Counted from the stretch's first letter, positions 22,032-34,382 are shown. The stretch: 64,000 nt of DNA from Ectocarpus siliculosus (GCA_000310025.1 FN649750.1:599077-663076), one strand, 5' to 3'. Program-made: numbers and translations. The notes: a model not told the origin generated them from the sequence alone.

Positions 22032-23305
22032 AAATACATACGGTCAGAGCTTCACAACCCCAGGAAAATGCAGGCTGCCAGAATATTCTCAGCGGGTTTC
22101 TCGGTTGCGTGCCCCCCCCCTGCGGCTTTGCTTGCCCCCCGCCCCCGCCCGATTATTGTTTTCGCTGCATTATACATTCACAACACGGTAGGGGGCATGG
22201 TCACCACCTGAAGGCAACAGAACTCGACCGTTTTCCGTGGCTTACGATCTTTGAATCCTTACTTTTCTTTTGCTCCGAGGATCGAGAGTGCGCATTTGCC
22301 TCGAGAGGCACCGAGAGAAACAGAGGTGAGCGGAGGCATGTTGTTGAAGCCCAACAAGCCATCCAAATCTCGTAGCGACGGGTAAAGAGACATGAGAAGG
22401 GCCCGTTTGTTGACATATTCTGTGCGCGTTGTGATCTGAATGCCGGAGTCGTGGCGCCCAACGTCGATGGTGGGCGACAGCAGCTGTCTGTAGTTGGGAT
22501 GGGCGGCTTGCCTCGGCATGCGGCGGCGGACCTTGAAAGATGTTTTTTTTTTCTGCGCAGCTCAGCTGGCAGGTTGGCGGTCAGCCGTGTTTGTGTTTGC
22601 GCTGGTGTTTGGAGATTGGAGAGTAGATTCCGCCTCAACGACGTTCCCACGACACCGGAGTCATCGAGGACTTGCACTCTGCATCTACGCGTGTTGTAGA
22701 CTCTATCTACGGCAGTACCTCTCTACGTACAACATGCAGCATTGTGTGGAACGAGCGACGAACGGTTCAAGGTCCGTTGAAAAGATGCACTGCTAAAAGT
22801 CTGTGGTTTCATGCATATCTTTTTTGAGCTACGTAACTTCATATCTGATTTCCTCCTCTCATCTGTGCGATGACCGGAGGCCACCGCCCCGGCAGGGCTG
22901 CTCCCCGGCGGGTTCCCCGGGCGTCCATTTCACCTGGCGTGCCAAACCGTTTCCTAGGCTGTCTGTAATTCGTGGGTGCCGTGCTGGATCTTTGAGGTTG
23001 CTGGGAGTTGCTTTCAAATCGTTCCGACGTCTGTCTTTCTTTGTTTGTGTTTCCTAATATTTTTTTGTGGCTCCTCCTCGAGTCGGACGTCATGTTGGCA
23101 CACACCAGACTGTTATTGTGTAAAACCACACGGCCTACTCCCTTAGTCTATGATGTGTGTTTACGGTAGATAGATAAAATAGTGTTTTACTTGTTGTATT
23201 GATACTCTATATACGACACGCACTCAACGCATGTAGTATTTCGAAACAACTCCGAACTTTTCCGATAACAGCATCAGCTCTGCCAACGTATCTCGAGCAG
23301 AAGGC
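22032..23305. other. Upstream region of CTL-B, nothing recognised
   Basis: Precedes the CTL-B start codon; the promoter should lie here but I see no defined motif. It includes C-rich runs at 22,108-22,150. Confidence 0.35.
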
Positions 23306-26300
23306 ATGGCTCGGGCTGCAAGGGCAGCAATCGCGGACTCGGGATTATTTCTGTCCGACAGCAACCGCGATGAGGAAGACATCACCCTTACGAGCGAAGA
23401 GAACGGCGCGGACTTTGGCGTTTCGCAACGGTAAGCGGTCGGGGGGGGGGGGGCGTACTCTCGTGTTTTCGCATGCCTTGGCGGATAGACCAGCGTCTTC
23501 GAGAGGACGTAGCGGTGGGGGTCTGTGGTCTTGCCAACCACTGACATCGGGAGAGGAATTTGTCAATTGAGTACACCTGCCACCCTTGCTTTTTTGTCTG
23601 CCCGTAGAAGTAGTAGTACCGTAAGGGGCGGAGAGATGGCACCCCCCCTTGACCGTCTCGCTGCTCTACAACCACGGGGCTGCAGAAAGCAACCCATACG
23701 TCTTCGGACAGCCCTCATGGATTTGGTTCCAAATCCACCATTTTCACTGTTGTGTCACAAGCTTGGTTGTTGAGCAATGGAGCTGTGAAATGGCGGGTGC
23801 CATTACGGCCAAGTACCACGGTAAGAGGAAAAGATGAGTAGATCGTGTCTGGCACCGAGTAGGGGGACTATTGGGTGTACTCAGCACTAGATACGGATCT
23901 ACGGAGATCAAGGGGGTGGGGTGTATCATGTTGGTATGTGTTACTGGAAGGGCGTACCCCCTTCTGGTGTGCAGGGTTTCTTGCCCTACTGTTCACTCGT
24001 TAATAACAAGGTCTTGTGCCCACAGCCTCTGATGATAAGCACCCGCTCCCCAACATCACTTGTGGGTTCACGGCTTTAATCACTGGGATTAAGAGTAGGG
24101 ATCTCCGGGGACGGACCCCTCGCCAGACGCTGCCGGATAAAGACAGAATGGTGCTTGGGAAAGTGACCAGCCGGGATTCGAACCCGTGCGTGTATTCTTA
24201 ACACGCCAAATGTTAAACCAAGGTGTAACTTTATGTAACAAAGGATTCACGCACGGGTTCACATCCCGCTGGATCACTCTCGAAGCACCATTAAGTTCTT
24301 TTTCCGGCAGCGCCTGGCGTGGGGTCCGTCCCAGGAGATCCCTACTCTCAATTCCAGTGATTAAGAGCCGTAAGACCCATGTGATCCAGCCGGGTGCTAA
24401 TGAGCTGAGCGCATATCTTTTATTCGATGAAGTTACACCATTAGACCAGTCAGCACCAGTCAGCGCTGACTGGTCTAATGGTGTAACGTTATCGAATAAC
24501 CTTATCCTGCAGCATTATGAGAACTGTGACCGAGCCGAACAAGACCTGAATTCCCCCCGGCCCTCTATTCCCCCGCCCCCCCCGTCTTATCCTTCAACAA
24601 CACCAACACCGTAACCAGGGGCACCACTCACCCGGCGGCCCCGATGGACAGGGCTTGGGCTATCGCCTTCTGGGTTAACGTGTGCATCACCGTCCTGTCC
24701 GTAAGTCAGACACAGAATGAACCTGCTGGTGCTGTCACGACCAATCTACTCTGTATATGTTGACTGAGCAAGAGAATAACCTCGTTCGACGCCAAGCAGC
24801 GGGTGGGTGAACACATCTCTCCAGAAGCTTACGAGAGGACTTACGCTTGTGTGCATTCTGTGTGTGAACGTATGCACCGAAAATAGTTAGTGAAATATAT
24901 ATTTATTTATGTACTTACAGGAGTCGACCCTCCAAAGTTCACCCGAGTTTGTCATGACCGCATCGTTTTTTTGAGTCTCCTTCATTCTTTCGTCTCGACC
25001 CACTCTCCCTGCCACTCGTGCTGGAAATGGTTCCGGCGACTGTGCCATGAGAGGAAAACTCTCACAACGGTATGCCAAGCTCCAGTTCGACCCCTCATGC
25101 CCCATCCAGAGACCCGTCAAGGACATACGTAAATTAGCGGCTATGGTTTACGAGAGGGTCACGATGAGCTCAAAGTACTTTCCAACCCGGTTTTTCTCTT
25201 TAACCGTACCACGAAATAGTGATACGGTAGGTACCATGATATCTGTCATGGCCGTGGCAGCCGCTTCTTCTGTCACTCTGTTACTTGCACGTGTTCTCTA
25301 CTAAGCAGTAGCCCCTGTTGCCTACCGTTTGTTCGGACACAGCGTTCGGTGCGCGTGAGGTTGTCAAAGTGGCAATGCCACCACCTCGTGGGGTAGTCTA
25401 GAGAGAAGGTGGATTGCCCCAATCGTTCGGACGTCGAGTTGTGAACTATTCACGACAGGTGCGGCCACTACCTTCACACCTGGAAGCCCAAAACAAACGC
25501 CCTCCACGTTTTCTGTGGAGGCGTGATAAGGATGATGCACAGGCCATGAAATGCAACACGGAGCCCCTCTCGGCCATCTCGTCTTTTCAACCGTCTTCTT
25601 CCGGGGTCAGGCGATATTCTTCAAGGCTGAGGGCGCAAAGGCGGTGAACGCGCATCATCGGCGCCTGTCGGGCGATAGCGCCGCCGGATCGTTGCTCGCG
25701 CCACTGCTGATGGTGGTGGCGATGATCGCAGTGGGGTGGGGCGTCGCTTGCATGGCGCTGTACTCTCTTGCTAGCTGCCCCAAGCGCATGCTTCAGGTAA
25801 GTTTCTCACGGGGCGTCCCTTCTTCTGGTGCCTTTCATGTGTTGTCGTCGCGCCTTGTCATCTGCCTAGCTGTTGACTCCTTTGTCCGCATCACGGATAC
25901 GGTTTCCTTTTGGTGTTTCATTTGTCCGTTGTTTCAACTCGGGGCCCTTTCTTCCTCATCTAACACTTGTGGGTCAGGGCGGACATCCCGTGGCGTTTGC
26001 ACACCTGTAGGGTGCGTTTCTGTTTTTTGTGCTGCTGAAACAACCAGGTCCATGGATCGATCAGATGACTACGTTTTATTTGTGTGAACAGCAGCAATAC
26101 GATTTTTTTTTTCCATGGTGTCTGCCTCCATATCGCGATGCCGACAGTTTGGTTTTTCCTGAACTTGACTACAGCTTGATTCACAGTCGACGACCCCTTC
26201 TCTCGTCGTTCACGTCCCGGGAGTCACCGACCGATTGATTCATTCAGCGTCTCACCGAAGTGGAAAAACGTTTATGGGTTTCAATGTCTCTCCGCCCTCC

Positions 26301-29300
26301 ACCTTTGGGACAGTAGGAAGGAACGATTGGACATCAGTGATTGGTCCTGGGAAAAAGCTCCGTCCCCTCGAGGACTCGTGCTCAATCGTCCAACTGTTAA
26401 GGCATGCGACACATTAGTACGCTCCCCTCCGAGCAACAATGCCTCGTTTCTCTCCTGATCCGCTCTTTTTCGTGTTTTTTCCGTGCCATGTATACATGTG
26501 CGCAGGCCGCTTACGTGGGCTTTGCGGGTGTCTGGGGCGTGGCAGCGGCAGCTGCACTGTGGAATGGCATCACGGTCATTGCGGTAGTGTGCGCCCTTGT
26601 GTGCGCCATCGTCGCCTGGGTGTTCTGGAAGAACCAGAGCCGCCTTCGTTTCGGCGCGGCCAATCTCAAGGTTGGTGTGGGGACGTACAACAATAGTGCA
26701 GGTTGTGTGTTTCCAAGAGAGAGTTGTGACATCTGCGTTATTGCTTTTGGTGGTCTCGTCAGAAAATCAATCTGGAGTCAATACGCTTCGTGTCTCCTGC
26801 ACGGAATTCATAGTATCTGCAGACAATATGAAACCCCCGATGTAGGTGGAGTGATCTATCTCTCCGTGGTTTTGCCTTCCCAGGCTGCTTGTACCACTCT
26901 CACACACGAATTGCCCACAACACCTCCCTCTCTGTGACACATCACTTTTTCCACCACACACAACACTGCTTTTCCTCTTGGACGACAACAACAATAACCA
27001 TGACGATATTATTAGGTGGCCGCCCTTGCGGTGAGGTCCATGCCTGGGACGATCCGCTTGGCCCTCTTCATGAGCGCCGTCCAGGTGGTCTGGTCCATGC
27101 TCTCGGCCTCGGCTGCGGGGGGCTCCTTCGCCGCATTTTCGCCCGTGGTCGTCGGTGCCGACGGCACCACCTACTCGTCCCTGGAGTGTCAGGTAGAGTC
27201 TATCCGGCGTCGGAGAACGGACCGGGGAACGACAATTTATAGAGATTGTTGGTGTCGAAACGATCGATGTTTTTGGATTGTTTGTCAGGTGGTGGGGATT
27301 GCAATGCAGTCGTAGGCCCTCTATAAGGCGGGTATGCACCAGACCGATTCACCTGCCTTATCCAAAGTGAAGAGCAACTTGATTCTTCCGTCGGCGCCCG
27401 CCATTTTTGCACGCCTTACATAGGGCACCCGCCTATTACCCGCCTTCGACTGTATAGTCTCGGGGTTTCGCGTCGAATTTCGTTTTGTAATATTTTTTCG
27501 GATATTCGTCGAGTGGTGGGGACGACTTAATGGGGGTTTCGTGTTGAATCACGTATTGCAACCACCAGTTATTTATGTTCAATCGATCGTTTGCGGGGGG
27601 TGGTCTTCTTGTCCCCCCCCCCACCCCCAGGGCAAGCTGCGGGCTACTTGAAAAAAGAAATCGTCGGGGTGAAAACATTGCGGCGCAATTTTCTTATTTG
27701 AAGCTCCTCCTCGACCGCTACCGCTGGAGCGCGAGAGACATTTTTCACAATACGAAATAACCTTTACCAACGCCCTCGTACTTTCCTCTCCCCAGGACAT
27801 TACCGTCCCCTCCTCGCCCTACGGCGGCGGCGAAACTACTGCCGGTTCGGGCCTCTCGTGCCACTGCGGCGGCGAGGTTATCTCTAGCGACTCTGGGTGC
27901 GAATTCAGTGGCGGTTTCCCGCGCTGGGTGCTCGCGGCCTTCTGGCTGGGGAGCGTCACCTGGGTAATCGCCGTCCTGCGCAACGTCGTGACGGCTACGG
28001 TAGCCGGTTCCGTGGCCTCTTGGTGGTTCTCCCCGGGAGACACGAGCTCCGTGCGCGGTGCCTTCTACCGCGCCACACACAGCTCGTTCGGGTGAGAGAC
28101 ACGGTGGGCGTGGTGGTGACGCGGCCGCTTGGCCGGGGTTGACGAAGAAGGGATCGTGAGATCTAGACTTGTTGTCTGCGTGACGGGAGGTCGTCGTTGT
28201 TTTGTTCTTGGTAATCTGCGAGTGATGTTGTGTTCACCCGTATTTTGAGAGGGTCACTCTCGCTCTCATGCTGACACCGGCGCGCCTCTCTCCCGGAACG
28301 GTATTATTCCCGTTATCACCGCAACTCACTTCACGGGCCGTGGTTTGTTTCGAACCGCGATTCCGTGAAATGAGGAACACTCTCTTGCAGTGTATACCAT
28401 CCGAAACACGAAGGATTGAAAAAAAAAAAAATGGCCCCCCCAAAGGTACTCAAAACAACTTCACGGTGGCTCTCATGACTACGCTCACAATGCCGCGTGC
28501 ACACGGTTACTATCATCTTGTCCTTCCGCAAAGAAGGATCTGAGGCGCATTCCGAACTCTGTTTCTACGTCTGGTATTAGAAATATCATCACCGATCGAA
28601 CGGCAGTCGAGGGTGCCGCCGACAAGGACAGATTGCTTGCGGCTGTAACGTGGCGTAGCTTCATAGCTGATCGCGGAGCCATAACTGATCGCGGAGCCTA
28701 TCGCGAGGCTTTCGCCCTTGCTCGGAGATAGTATGCACGTTCGGTCGGGCGTACTACCGGCGGCTGGCTCGTTGAATTTTTTCCCTCACGGTCCTTTGCC
28801 TCGACTGGACAGTGTGTCGCTGAAAATAGACATTTCCACTTGCAGAGGCTTCAAACGCCATCCATTCATTCATTCCCGGGCTACCCTTCCCGTTCCCGTC
28901 ACGTGCACCGCCTTGCGTGAGGCCGGACCGCCCTAACCTCTCACGGCATTTTCTCTCGCACGTTTGGTCCAGGTCGTTGTGCAAGGCTGCTGCGATCGTG
29001 GCCGTGATACGGGTGGCCATGTTCCCCCTTCGCCTGGTCTCCCACGCTCTCTGCCTCAGGTGTTTCCTCCGCAGGTTTCGGGATGCTGTCGGCTACGCTT
29101 CCGCCTACGCCATCTGCTTCATCGGCATCTACGGCTTGGGCTTCTCGGAAGGTGCGGGGGCGCACCCAATCTCCCGCACTACTGGGAGTTTTGACTATCA
29201 GCCCATGGGCAGCCATTCCGATGGGCTGCCCAAAGGCACTTCACGGGCTGCCCATGCGTTGCCTATAGGCGTGACACGGCTCACACTCGTGGTTCGGAGT

Positions 29301-30509
29301 GTCGTCCCACGTGGAGCACAGAACACTTGGATTACAAGTCATGTCATGTCTGAGGCTGAGGGCCAAGTCTCCCCCGGCCCCCTCGAAGCGGTAGATAGTT
29401 GGCTTTCGTTTGCAGACGGAGCATTGCACGGTGCGGGGAGCCAATGCGGCACCCGTTCATCTTTACCGAACAGGCTGAGACCATATGCGAAACCAGACCC
29501 AGTTGTATTCGCTGACTGGTCTAATGGTTCGATTTCGATTGCTAAAGATTTCATCATTGCCTCGTGAAGGGTGGCTCATGCGCTGTTAATCCGCGCTTAA
29601 CTCGTCTGACCTGCGCCTCTTCCCCATACAACCAGCCATGAATATCTGGCATTCAGTAACATCTGTGCACTGTTTGAACGGCTACTGAGCGTTCGTCCAC
29701 CGTCCCGACGCCGGAACTCTTCCTTTGCAAGCAGCCCTTCGACGAGTGCACGAGCTGTTCCAGAGGCGCGGGATAACAATGATCGCCAACGACGGCATTG
29801 TCAGTGTCGGGCTGTTCCTGCTCACCATGGGCCTGATGTCTACCTACCTGGTCGTGGTGTGCTCGAGTATGGTGATGTTGACGGGCGTGCAGTTCTCCGG
29901 CAGCTTGGACGGCCTCATCATGTTCGTTGTCGTGGTGTTTGTCTTCGTGCCGGTGGCGGTGTGCTTCTCGACCACCATGTCCGTCTTGCGCTCGGGCCAC
30001 AAGGCCGTCTTCGTCTGCTTCGTACAGGTGGGGGGTGAACGTATGCACCTATGTACGTACGCATGTGAGACTTTATACCGATTTGTGAATCCTTCCCGAA
30101 AACCTCAAGAAATGTCTTTGGGCTGCAAGACGATGAATAGATGAAGCGAACCGTGCTTTCGTTGTTCTTCTTTGTCTCGCGTTCGCTTCAAGTCGGACTG
30201 CATACTTGAAATAACCACGCCTCGTCGTTTTCCAATAGTGAAAGATTCGAAACCCAACGTTTGACTGATTCCATGTGGTTGTCTACGCGCCGTCCTTGGT
30301 TTGTTCGTTCCGCCGCTCAGGACCCTGAGGCGTTCGCCAACAACCACAGCCAGATGTACGATGACCTCTCAGGGGCGTGGCAGCAGATACAGACGGAGTG
30401 CCCCGGGGTGGCCAGCAGCAACATCCCCCACGTGCCGATCGCGACCAGCCCCAAGATGGTTGAGATGCACGACCACCGGGCCACCACCCACACCGAATAT
30501 CAAGTCTGA
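23306..30509 (+). CDS. Choline-transporter-like protein (CTL/SLC44/Pns1 family), copy B
   Basis: Nine exons: 23,306-23,430; 24,619-24,700; 25,611-25,796; 26,506-26,670; 27,016-27,192; 27,796-28,091; 28,973-29,151; 29,732-30,027; 30,321-30,509. All have GT-AG borders and compatible phases and sum to 1,695 nt (564 aa). Residues 1-42 form an acidic cytosolic tail (DSNRDEEDITLTSEEN). Membrane segments follow at about 52-72, 100-125, 134-175 (two), 198-225, 285-320, 345-365 and two in 405-502. A Cys-containing loop (CHCGG) lies near 268. Family hallmarks are TVAGSVASWWFSP, SFGSLCKAA, LCLRCFLRRF, YAICFIGIYGLGFSEAA, LFQRRGITMIANDGIV and the end FVCFVQDPEAFANNHSQMYD. The family is polytopic, in plasma or organellar membranes, linked to choline or related solutes; substrate cannot be told here. 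The start is the only ATG giving an in-phase exon 1. Exons 4-9 are duplicated at 463-17,146. Confidence 0.9.
24040..24490. repeat. Inverted pair of tRNA-derived SINE-like units in CTL-B intron 1
   Basis: Minus-strand unit, head at 24,235 running down to 24,040: A-box-like TTGGTTTAACATTTGG, perfect B box GGGTTCGAATCCC, then a ~120-bp body (GGCAGCG, GGAGATCCCTACTC). A second unit in + orientation at about 24,220-24,390 repeats the B-box half and body with mismatches. At 24,432-24,487 follows a hairpin whose arms GTTACACCATTAGACCAGTC are exact, with A-box-like TGGTCTAATGG. The loop of the anticodon-like arm lacks a proper U33, so not functional tRNAs. Confidence 0.65.
29165..29275. repeat. CCCATGGGC-family element in CTL-B intron 7
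   Basis: Border CACTACTGGGAGTTTT followed by CAGCCCATGGGCAGCC and further units. Same position as the remnant in copy A intron 7 (14,738). Confidence 0.75.
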
Positions 30510-31345
30510 TACATCAAAACCGTTTTGTTGGGTGCATGCCGATATCACGAACAATGATGAGATGTACGGCGCCCGAGCCCCGCCGGGTCGCTCCAACAAC
30601 AACACGCTTGTGTTGACGGTTTTGTTTGAAGTGTACCAGTAAAATAGGGAAAGCATTAGGTGGAGTTAAATCTGAGCAGGGGAGGGAATCCCTTCACAAT
30701 GACAATGCAAGACGGAGTTCGGCCTTCGAGCATAGACCAGTGGCCACGTCGATGGGATTGAGAGGATACCAGCGCCTGATTCGATTTACCTACAGTAGTA
30801 GCAGAGTACCGGCTGGACGTTTGTTGTAGTTCAGCAGCTGGGCCACATAGTTCTTCCACCTCTGTAAGCAGGTCTGGTAGGGCGGAAAATGGCATGCCGA
30901 TGGCGGTGCTCCGCTGTTATCACCGCCAACAGCATCAACCGTGCACCCTTTCGGATATTCTCAAGATTTCCATGTTCAACGTTTTTCTTCTTCGGATACT
31001 CGGTGTCTCCTGCAATCACCCGTGGCTTCTCGGCCCGACTCTCCGCCGCCCACCTCATCGTCTGTTGGTCGTGGACGCCTCCCTCACTACCCCTGCAGCA
31101 TCTTTGTGGTGTGGGGAACGGGGGATAAGACTTGGAGATTTTCGCCGCAGCTCACCTCGTCGTCTCCAGTTACGGAACGAACTAGTATCTCGTAAAGCGA
31201 GCTTCGACACTCGTCGGAAGCACCATCGATTCTCCTTCTTTTTCTATTGTTCGCGGCTTTCGCTGTCCCAGACCGCCCGCGCCGTACCGGTGCCGCCGCC
31301 GCAGCCTGTGGTTTCTCTGCTGCCTACCACGTATCCGCCGTTGCT
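30510..31345 (+). repeat. Duplicated 3' flank of CTL-B
   Basis: Counterpart of 17,147-17,975. The first 150 bp is probably 3' UTR (AACAACAACACG near 30,597). No gene recognised. Confidence 0.7.
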
Positions 31346-32409
31346 GTGGATCACAAGACGCACGTAGGATAAGACAGCTTGACAGGGTGCTCATGTATGG
31401 ACACAAGGAGCCGCGTTTATTGTACAGCAGTGGCGTAGAATGTTGGTTATGTTGCAGGATGCATGTTGCTTGCAGCATGTAGTCTATGTCGGCAGAAGCG
31501 CATGTGGAATGTGGAACGTACGAAGGAAGCCGGATGCAATGTTTCCAACACCGCCGAAGTCGGGAAGGTGGGAACTTACATCCACATGCGCTCTTTGTTG
31601 TCTACAGCAAGAAGCAGTGGTCCGCGTCTCTCTGCATAGGATTTTGGTGTTGTAGACGACAGGATAAATGAAGAGAAACAGACAGGGGGAACGCCGAAGC
31701 ATCGGATGATCGCAATCCAACATTTCTGTTAACGTTCGTACTGCTGCCTGGAACAGCTGAGTTCTTCCACGGGTACCACCTCACTCATTAGAAGGAAGAG
31801 CAATTTCTTCGCAGATTCACGTGTGGCACGTCGCGTGGGATCGCGTGGCGAAAAAAAAAAGCATCCACGTGGGTCCACTCTAGAATCAAGTCTAATGTGG
31901 TGCAACATCCTGTGAGTATATATATAGCATGATTCTTGTCCCATTCACTGTGCATGCCGCCCTCAACTCCCAACCAGTTTCCAATATCTGCGCAAACACC
32001 ATTGCGCATAAGCAACACCTGTAGACACCAACGAGGAGAATATCAAAGAATCACTCGGCATTGTAGGAGTCAGAACAAAGCAACACTGGCCATCTGAGCT
32101 ACTAATTTTTCGGCCTGATCCGAGGACGACCCAGTCGCATGCTATTTCAGCGGTCTCTAGAGGTGCCGGTTCGCGAAACAAAAGTTGGCTCTTTGATAAA
32201 ATCACCAAACTTCAAACAAGGCATACACAATAGTCTATACCGGCATACTCCGGTGTACAGCACAACCAACCTCCTCCGATGGCAAAGCAACTGCTGTGTA
32301 TTTGCTCCAGTAGAGCATGTCGGGAAGCTGGTGGCATTCCCAGCCTTGCCCTACGGTCGGATGACCGGGAGGGTGAGTTGGCTGAGATGTTTAGGCGGAG
32401 ATGAGCAAA
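31346..32409. other. No gene recognised
   Basis: Short ORFs only. Begins where the CTL duplication ends. Confidence 0.4.
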
Positions 32410-32705
32410 ACTACTGCTGTACATGTACACACACGTAGCCACTTTGCTCCGCCTTTTGCGTACCCTGCGGGACCAACACCCTGTACACACCCTGTCCAGA
32501 CCCTGTCGAGACCCTGCCGGGGACTGTTGTTCTACAAGGTCGCCGTACCGGAGACCTTGTGGAGAGGCCACCCTGGTCAGGGGTGCATTGCCTATACCCT
32601 GTGCTACCTGGCATGTATTTAGAGTGCCAAAAGAGGCACCACCATTGAAGAGTCCTCACCCGACGATATGTGTTCGTATTATACTAAATATGGTATCAGA
32701 ATATG
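32410..32705 (+). mobile_element. LTR-like segment followed by initiator-tRNA primer-binding site
   Basis: TGGTATCAGA at 32,692-32,701 matches the start of the primer-binding site complementary to initiator methionine tRNA used by copia elements. Upstream, 32,410 (TGTACATGTACAC) to about 32,688 would be the LTR; it contains five ACCCTG units spaced about 11-14 bp (32,461-32,520). The upstream end lacks the usual CA and no gag/pol follows, so this is a solo or degraded terminus at best. Confidence 0.35.
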
Positions 32706-32782
32706 CATACTCCGGAGTACGATGTGTTTTGATTTCCAGAGGCAGTCTACGAGTACGGAAAAAAAAGAAAAAGATCCGCAGC

Positions 32783-33000
32783 ACGTACCGGAGGTGACAC
32801 AAGATACCACGTGTCCCCTGAACCGCTTTTCAGAGCTCGATTTTTCTTCGCAAAACAGAATTAGTGGCAGCGCCGAAAACGGCGGCGTTGAAGAAGCCGT
32901 CTCGTCAAGAGCTTTCCGAAAGGTGTCGTTCCATTTATGCAATATATCCACCAAAGAAAAAGGAAAACATTTTGAACAGACACCAACACGGACACCAATG
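32783..33000 (-). repeat. GTGTGGTATC-family MITE, partial copy
   Basis: Left end TACCGGAGGTGACACAAGAT resembles the inverted right end of the copy at 40,028-40,242. The interior (CGCCGAAAACGGCG, AGAGCTTTCCGAAAG) matches that copy's interior in the opposite orientation. The far end was not identified. Confidence 0.5.
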
Positions 33001-33524
33001 AAATTCCCCAACAAGAGGTATAGTAGTTCAGATGTCACACGGTTACCGCGGTTTAATCTGCTAAATACAAAGTGTGCAGCACGCAAGGATACGCAAAAAA
33101 GCTTCGATGAACGACACTTGGCGCAAACTAAAACAACGGTCCGTACAACGCGCGAATATACAACATACAACCCAAACATGTGGTGCTACTTTGTCGATGA
33201 TGAGCATGAGGCCGAGGGCACTATTTATCCTTTCCCTCGGGGTTTGTCTCCCTCGGGGTTTGTCTCCGCCACGTCGGGTCCATCAGAACCGTCGATCCTG
33301 TGACGTCAATGCATACAGGACGAAACGAGTCGTTGTCAAAAAGGAAGACGACAAAACAACATCTACAAGCTCTGCGGTGGCGACGTGTACTCGTACAAGT
33401 ATACGGCCCGTACAATTTCTACGTCGACGAAAAATTAATACGTGGCTCGTACAATGAGGGCCTTATTTGGCCGCGTCCCGGCCCAACATCCGAATGTTGA
33501 GAAGCATATAGATCCATTCCCACC
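33001..33524. other. No gene recognised
   Basis: An open frame runs 32,668-33,303 on + through the MITE, which makes it unlikely to be a gene. Confidence 0.35.
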
Positions 33525-34382
33525 TCAAACAAAAGTGTCCTGGTTGACGCTGTGGTGAACCTCGTTTAAAAGGTACCTATCGTAGCCGTTGTGAGAGCCC
33601 GGATGTGCCAGCCTGAATCTGTGGTGCCAAGCGCGCGTGTTGCGACCCTCCCCTTGGGTTTGTTCGCAAACAAAAGCCTCTCCCGGATCGACATCTCCTC
33701 TCCTAGGGCATTGGTGATAGATGTGCACTTGGCGTCGGATGGCGTCCACGGGGAAGACCAACGGAAACCCCCGACCACGCAGGAGCAAGGTTGGGTGCCC
33801 CGTGATGGAATCGGGCACACGTTCGTTTCCTCCACCAACCCCCACATACTCGTACCCGAGCACCCACCAGGTAAGCGGAGGCGGCTCCCCGCTCAAGGAA
33901 CGAGGGTTCCCCTCGTGCAGGAAGTAGAGGATCTTGACCAATGTCAATTGGTCCGTTGCAACAGTTCCAACGTCAGGTGGTGGCGGTGGCCCGTTGTATA
34001 CCTCAACATTATCACCACCTCCGCCCCCCAAGGCCCAGTCATCGCGCGGCCCGGGTCTGTCCGCGGTTTTGGCATCGCCGCCCTTCAAGCAACCCTGTCC
34101 GCAACTGGCCACGAGGGGGACGCGTATATATGTAGAACACGCGATCTGGTTGACTTCGAGCGCTGAGGCATGACCATCGTCCCAGCACGAGGGACATCGT
34201 AGGTTCTCGCACGGCTCTTCCCTCCTGCATCCGTAGTACGTCTCGAAAGCCCTAGACAAAGTTTCTTCGTCGGGTCGGAGATGTCCTGACGCCACACGAT
34301 CCGTCCAGGTCCCAGCGACGTTGCACACGTCCCCGTCTTCGAACAGAGTCGCCGCCCATACTGCCGAGCCCGGGAACTGCAC
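33525..34382 (-). CDS. Unrecognised protein, 285-codon open frame
   Basis: The longest clearly coding-like single frame in the window, ending in a stop at 33,525. It has a Cys cluster (YYGCRREEPCENLRCPSCWD, then VASCGQGCLKGG) at about residues 49-100, a Gly/Pro-rich low-complexity stretch (about 118-140), and a folded-looking C-terminal part with LTLVKILYFLHEG, VLGYEYVGVGG, RGFPLVFPVDAIRRQVHIYH and a tail YDRYLLNEVHHSVNQDTFV. The frame is open upstream of the first ATG to an AG at about 34,430 (CTACAG acceptor), so this is probably the last exon of a longer gene starting near 34,970. The Cys pattern could be a zinc-binding module of a transposon protein, but I cannot name a family. Confidence 0.55.
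   Translation of the reverse strand: MQFPGSAVWAATLFEDGDVCNVAGTWTDRVASGHLRPDEETLSRAFETYYGCRREEPCENLRCPSCWDDGHASALEVNQIACSTYIRVPLVASCGQGCLKGGDAKTADRPGPRDDWALGGGGGDNVEVYNGPPPPPDVGTVATDQLTLVKILYFLHEGNPRSLSGEPPPLTWWVLGYEYVGVGGGNERVPDSITGHPTLLLRGRGFPLVFPVDAIRRQVHIYHQCPRRGDVDPGEAFVCEQTQGEGRNTRAWHHRFRLAHPGSHNGYDRYLLNEVHHSVNQDTFV

Noticed and set aside
23649-23837. Possible extra CTL-B exon ending at the donor-like CACGGTAAGAG (23,820)
   Set aside because: Its phase does not fit exon 2, whereas exon 1 (ending 23,430) joins exon 2 exactly in frame.
24165-24235. Functional tRNA gene on the minus strand
   Set aside because: B box is perfect but the anticodon-like loop has the wrong size or lacks U33 and the acceptor stem does not pair; better read as a SINE head.
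32668-33303. 211-codon + ORF
   Set aside because: Runs straight through a MITE copy; no motif and no splice context.
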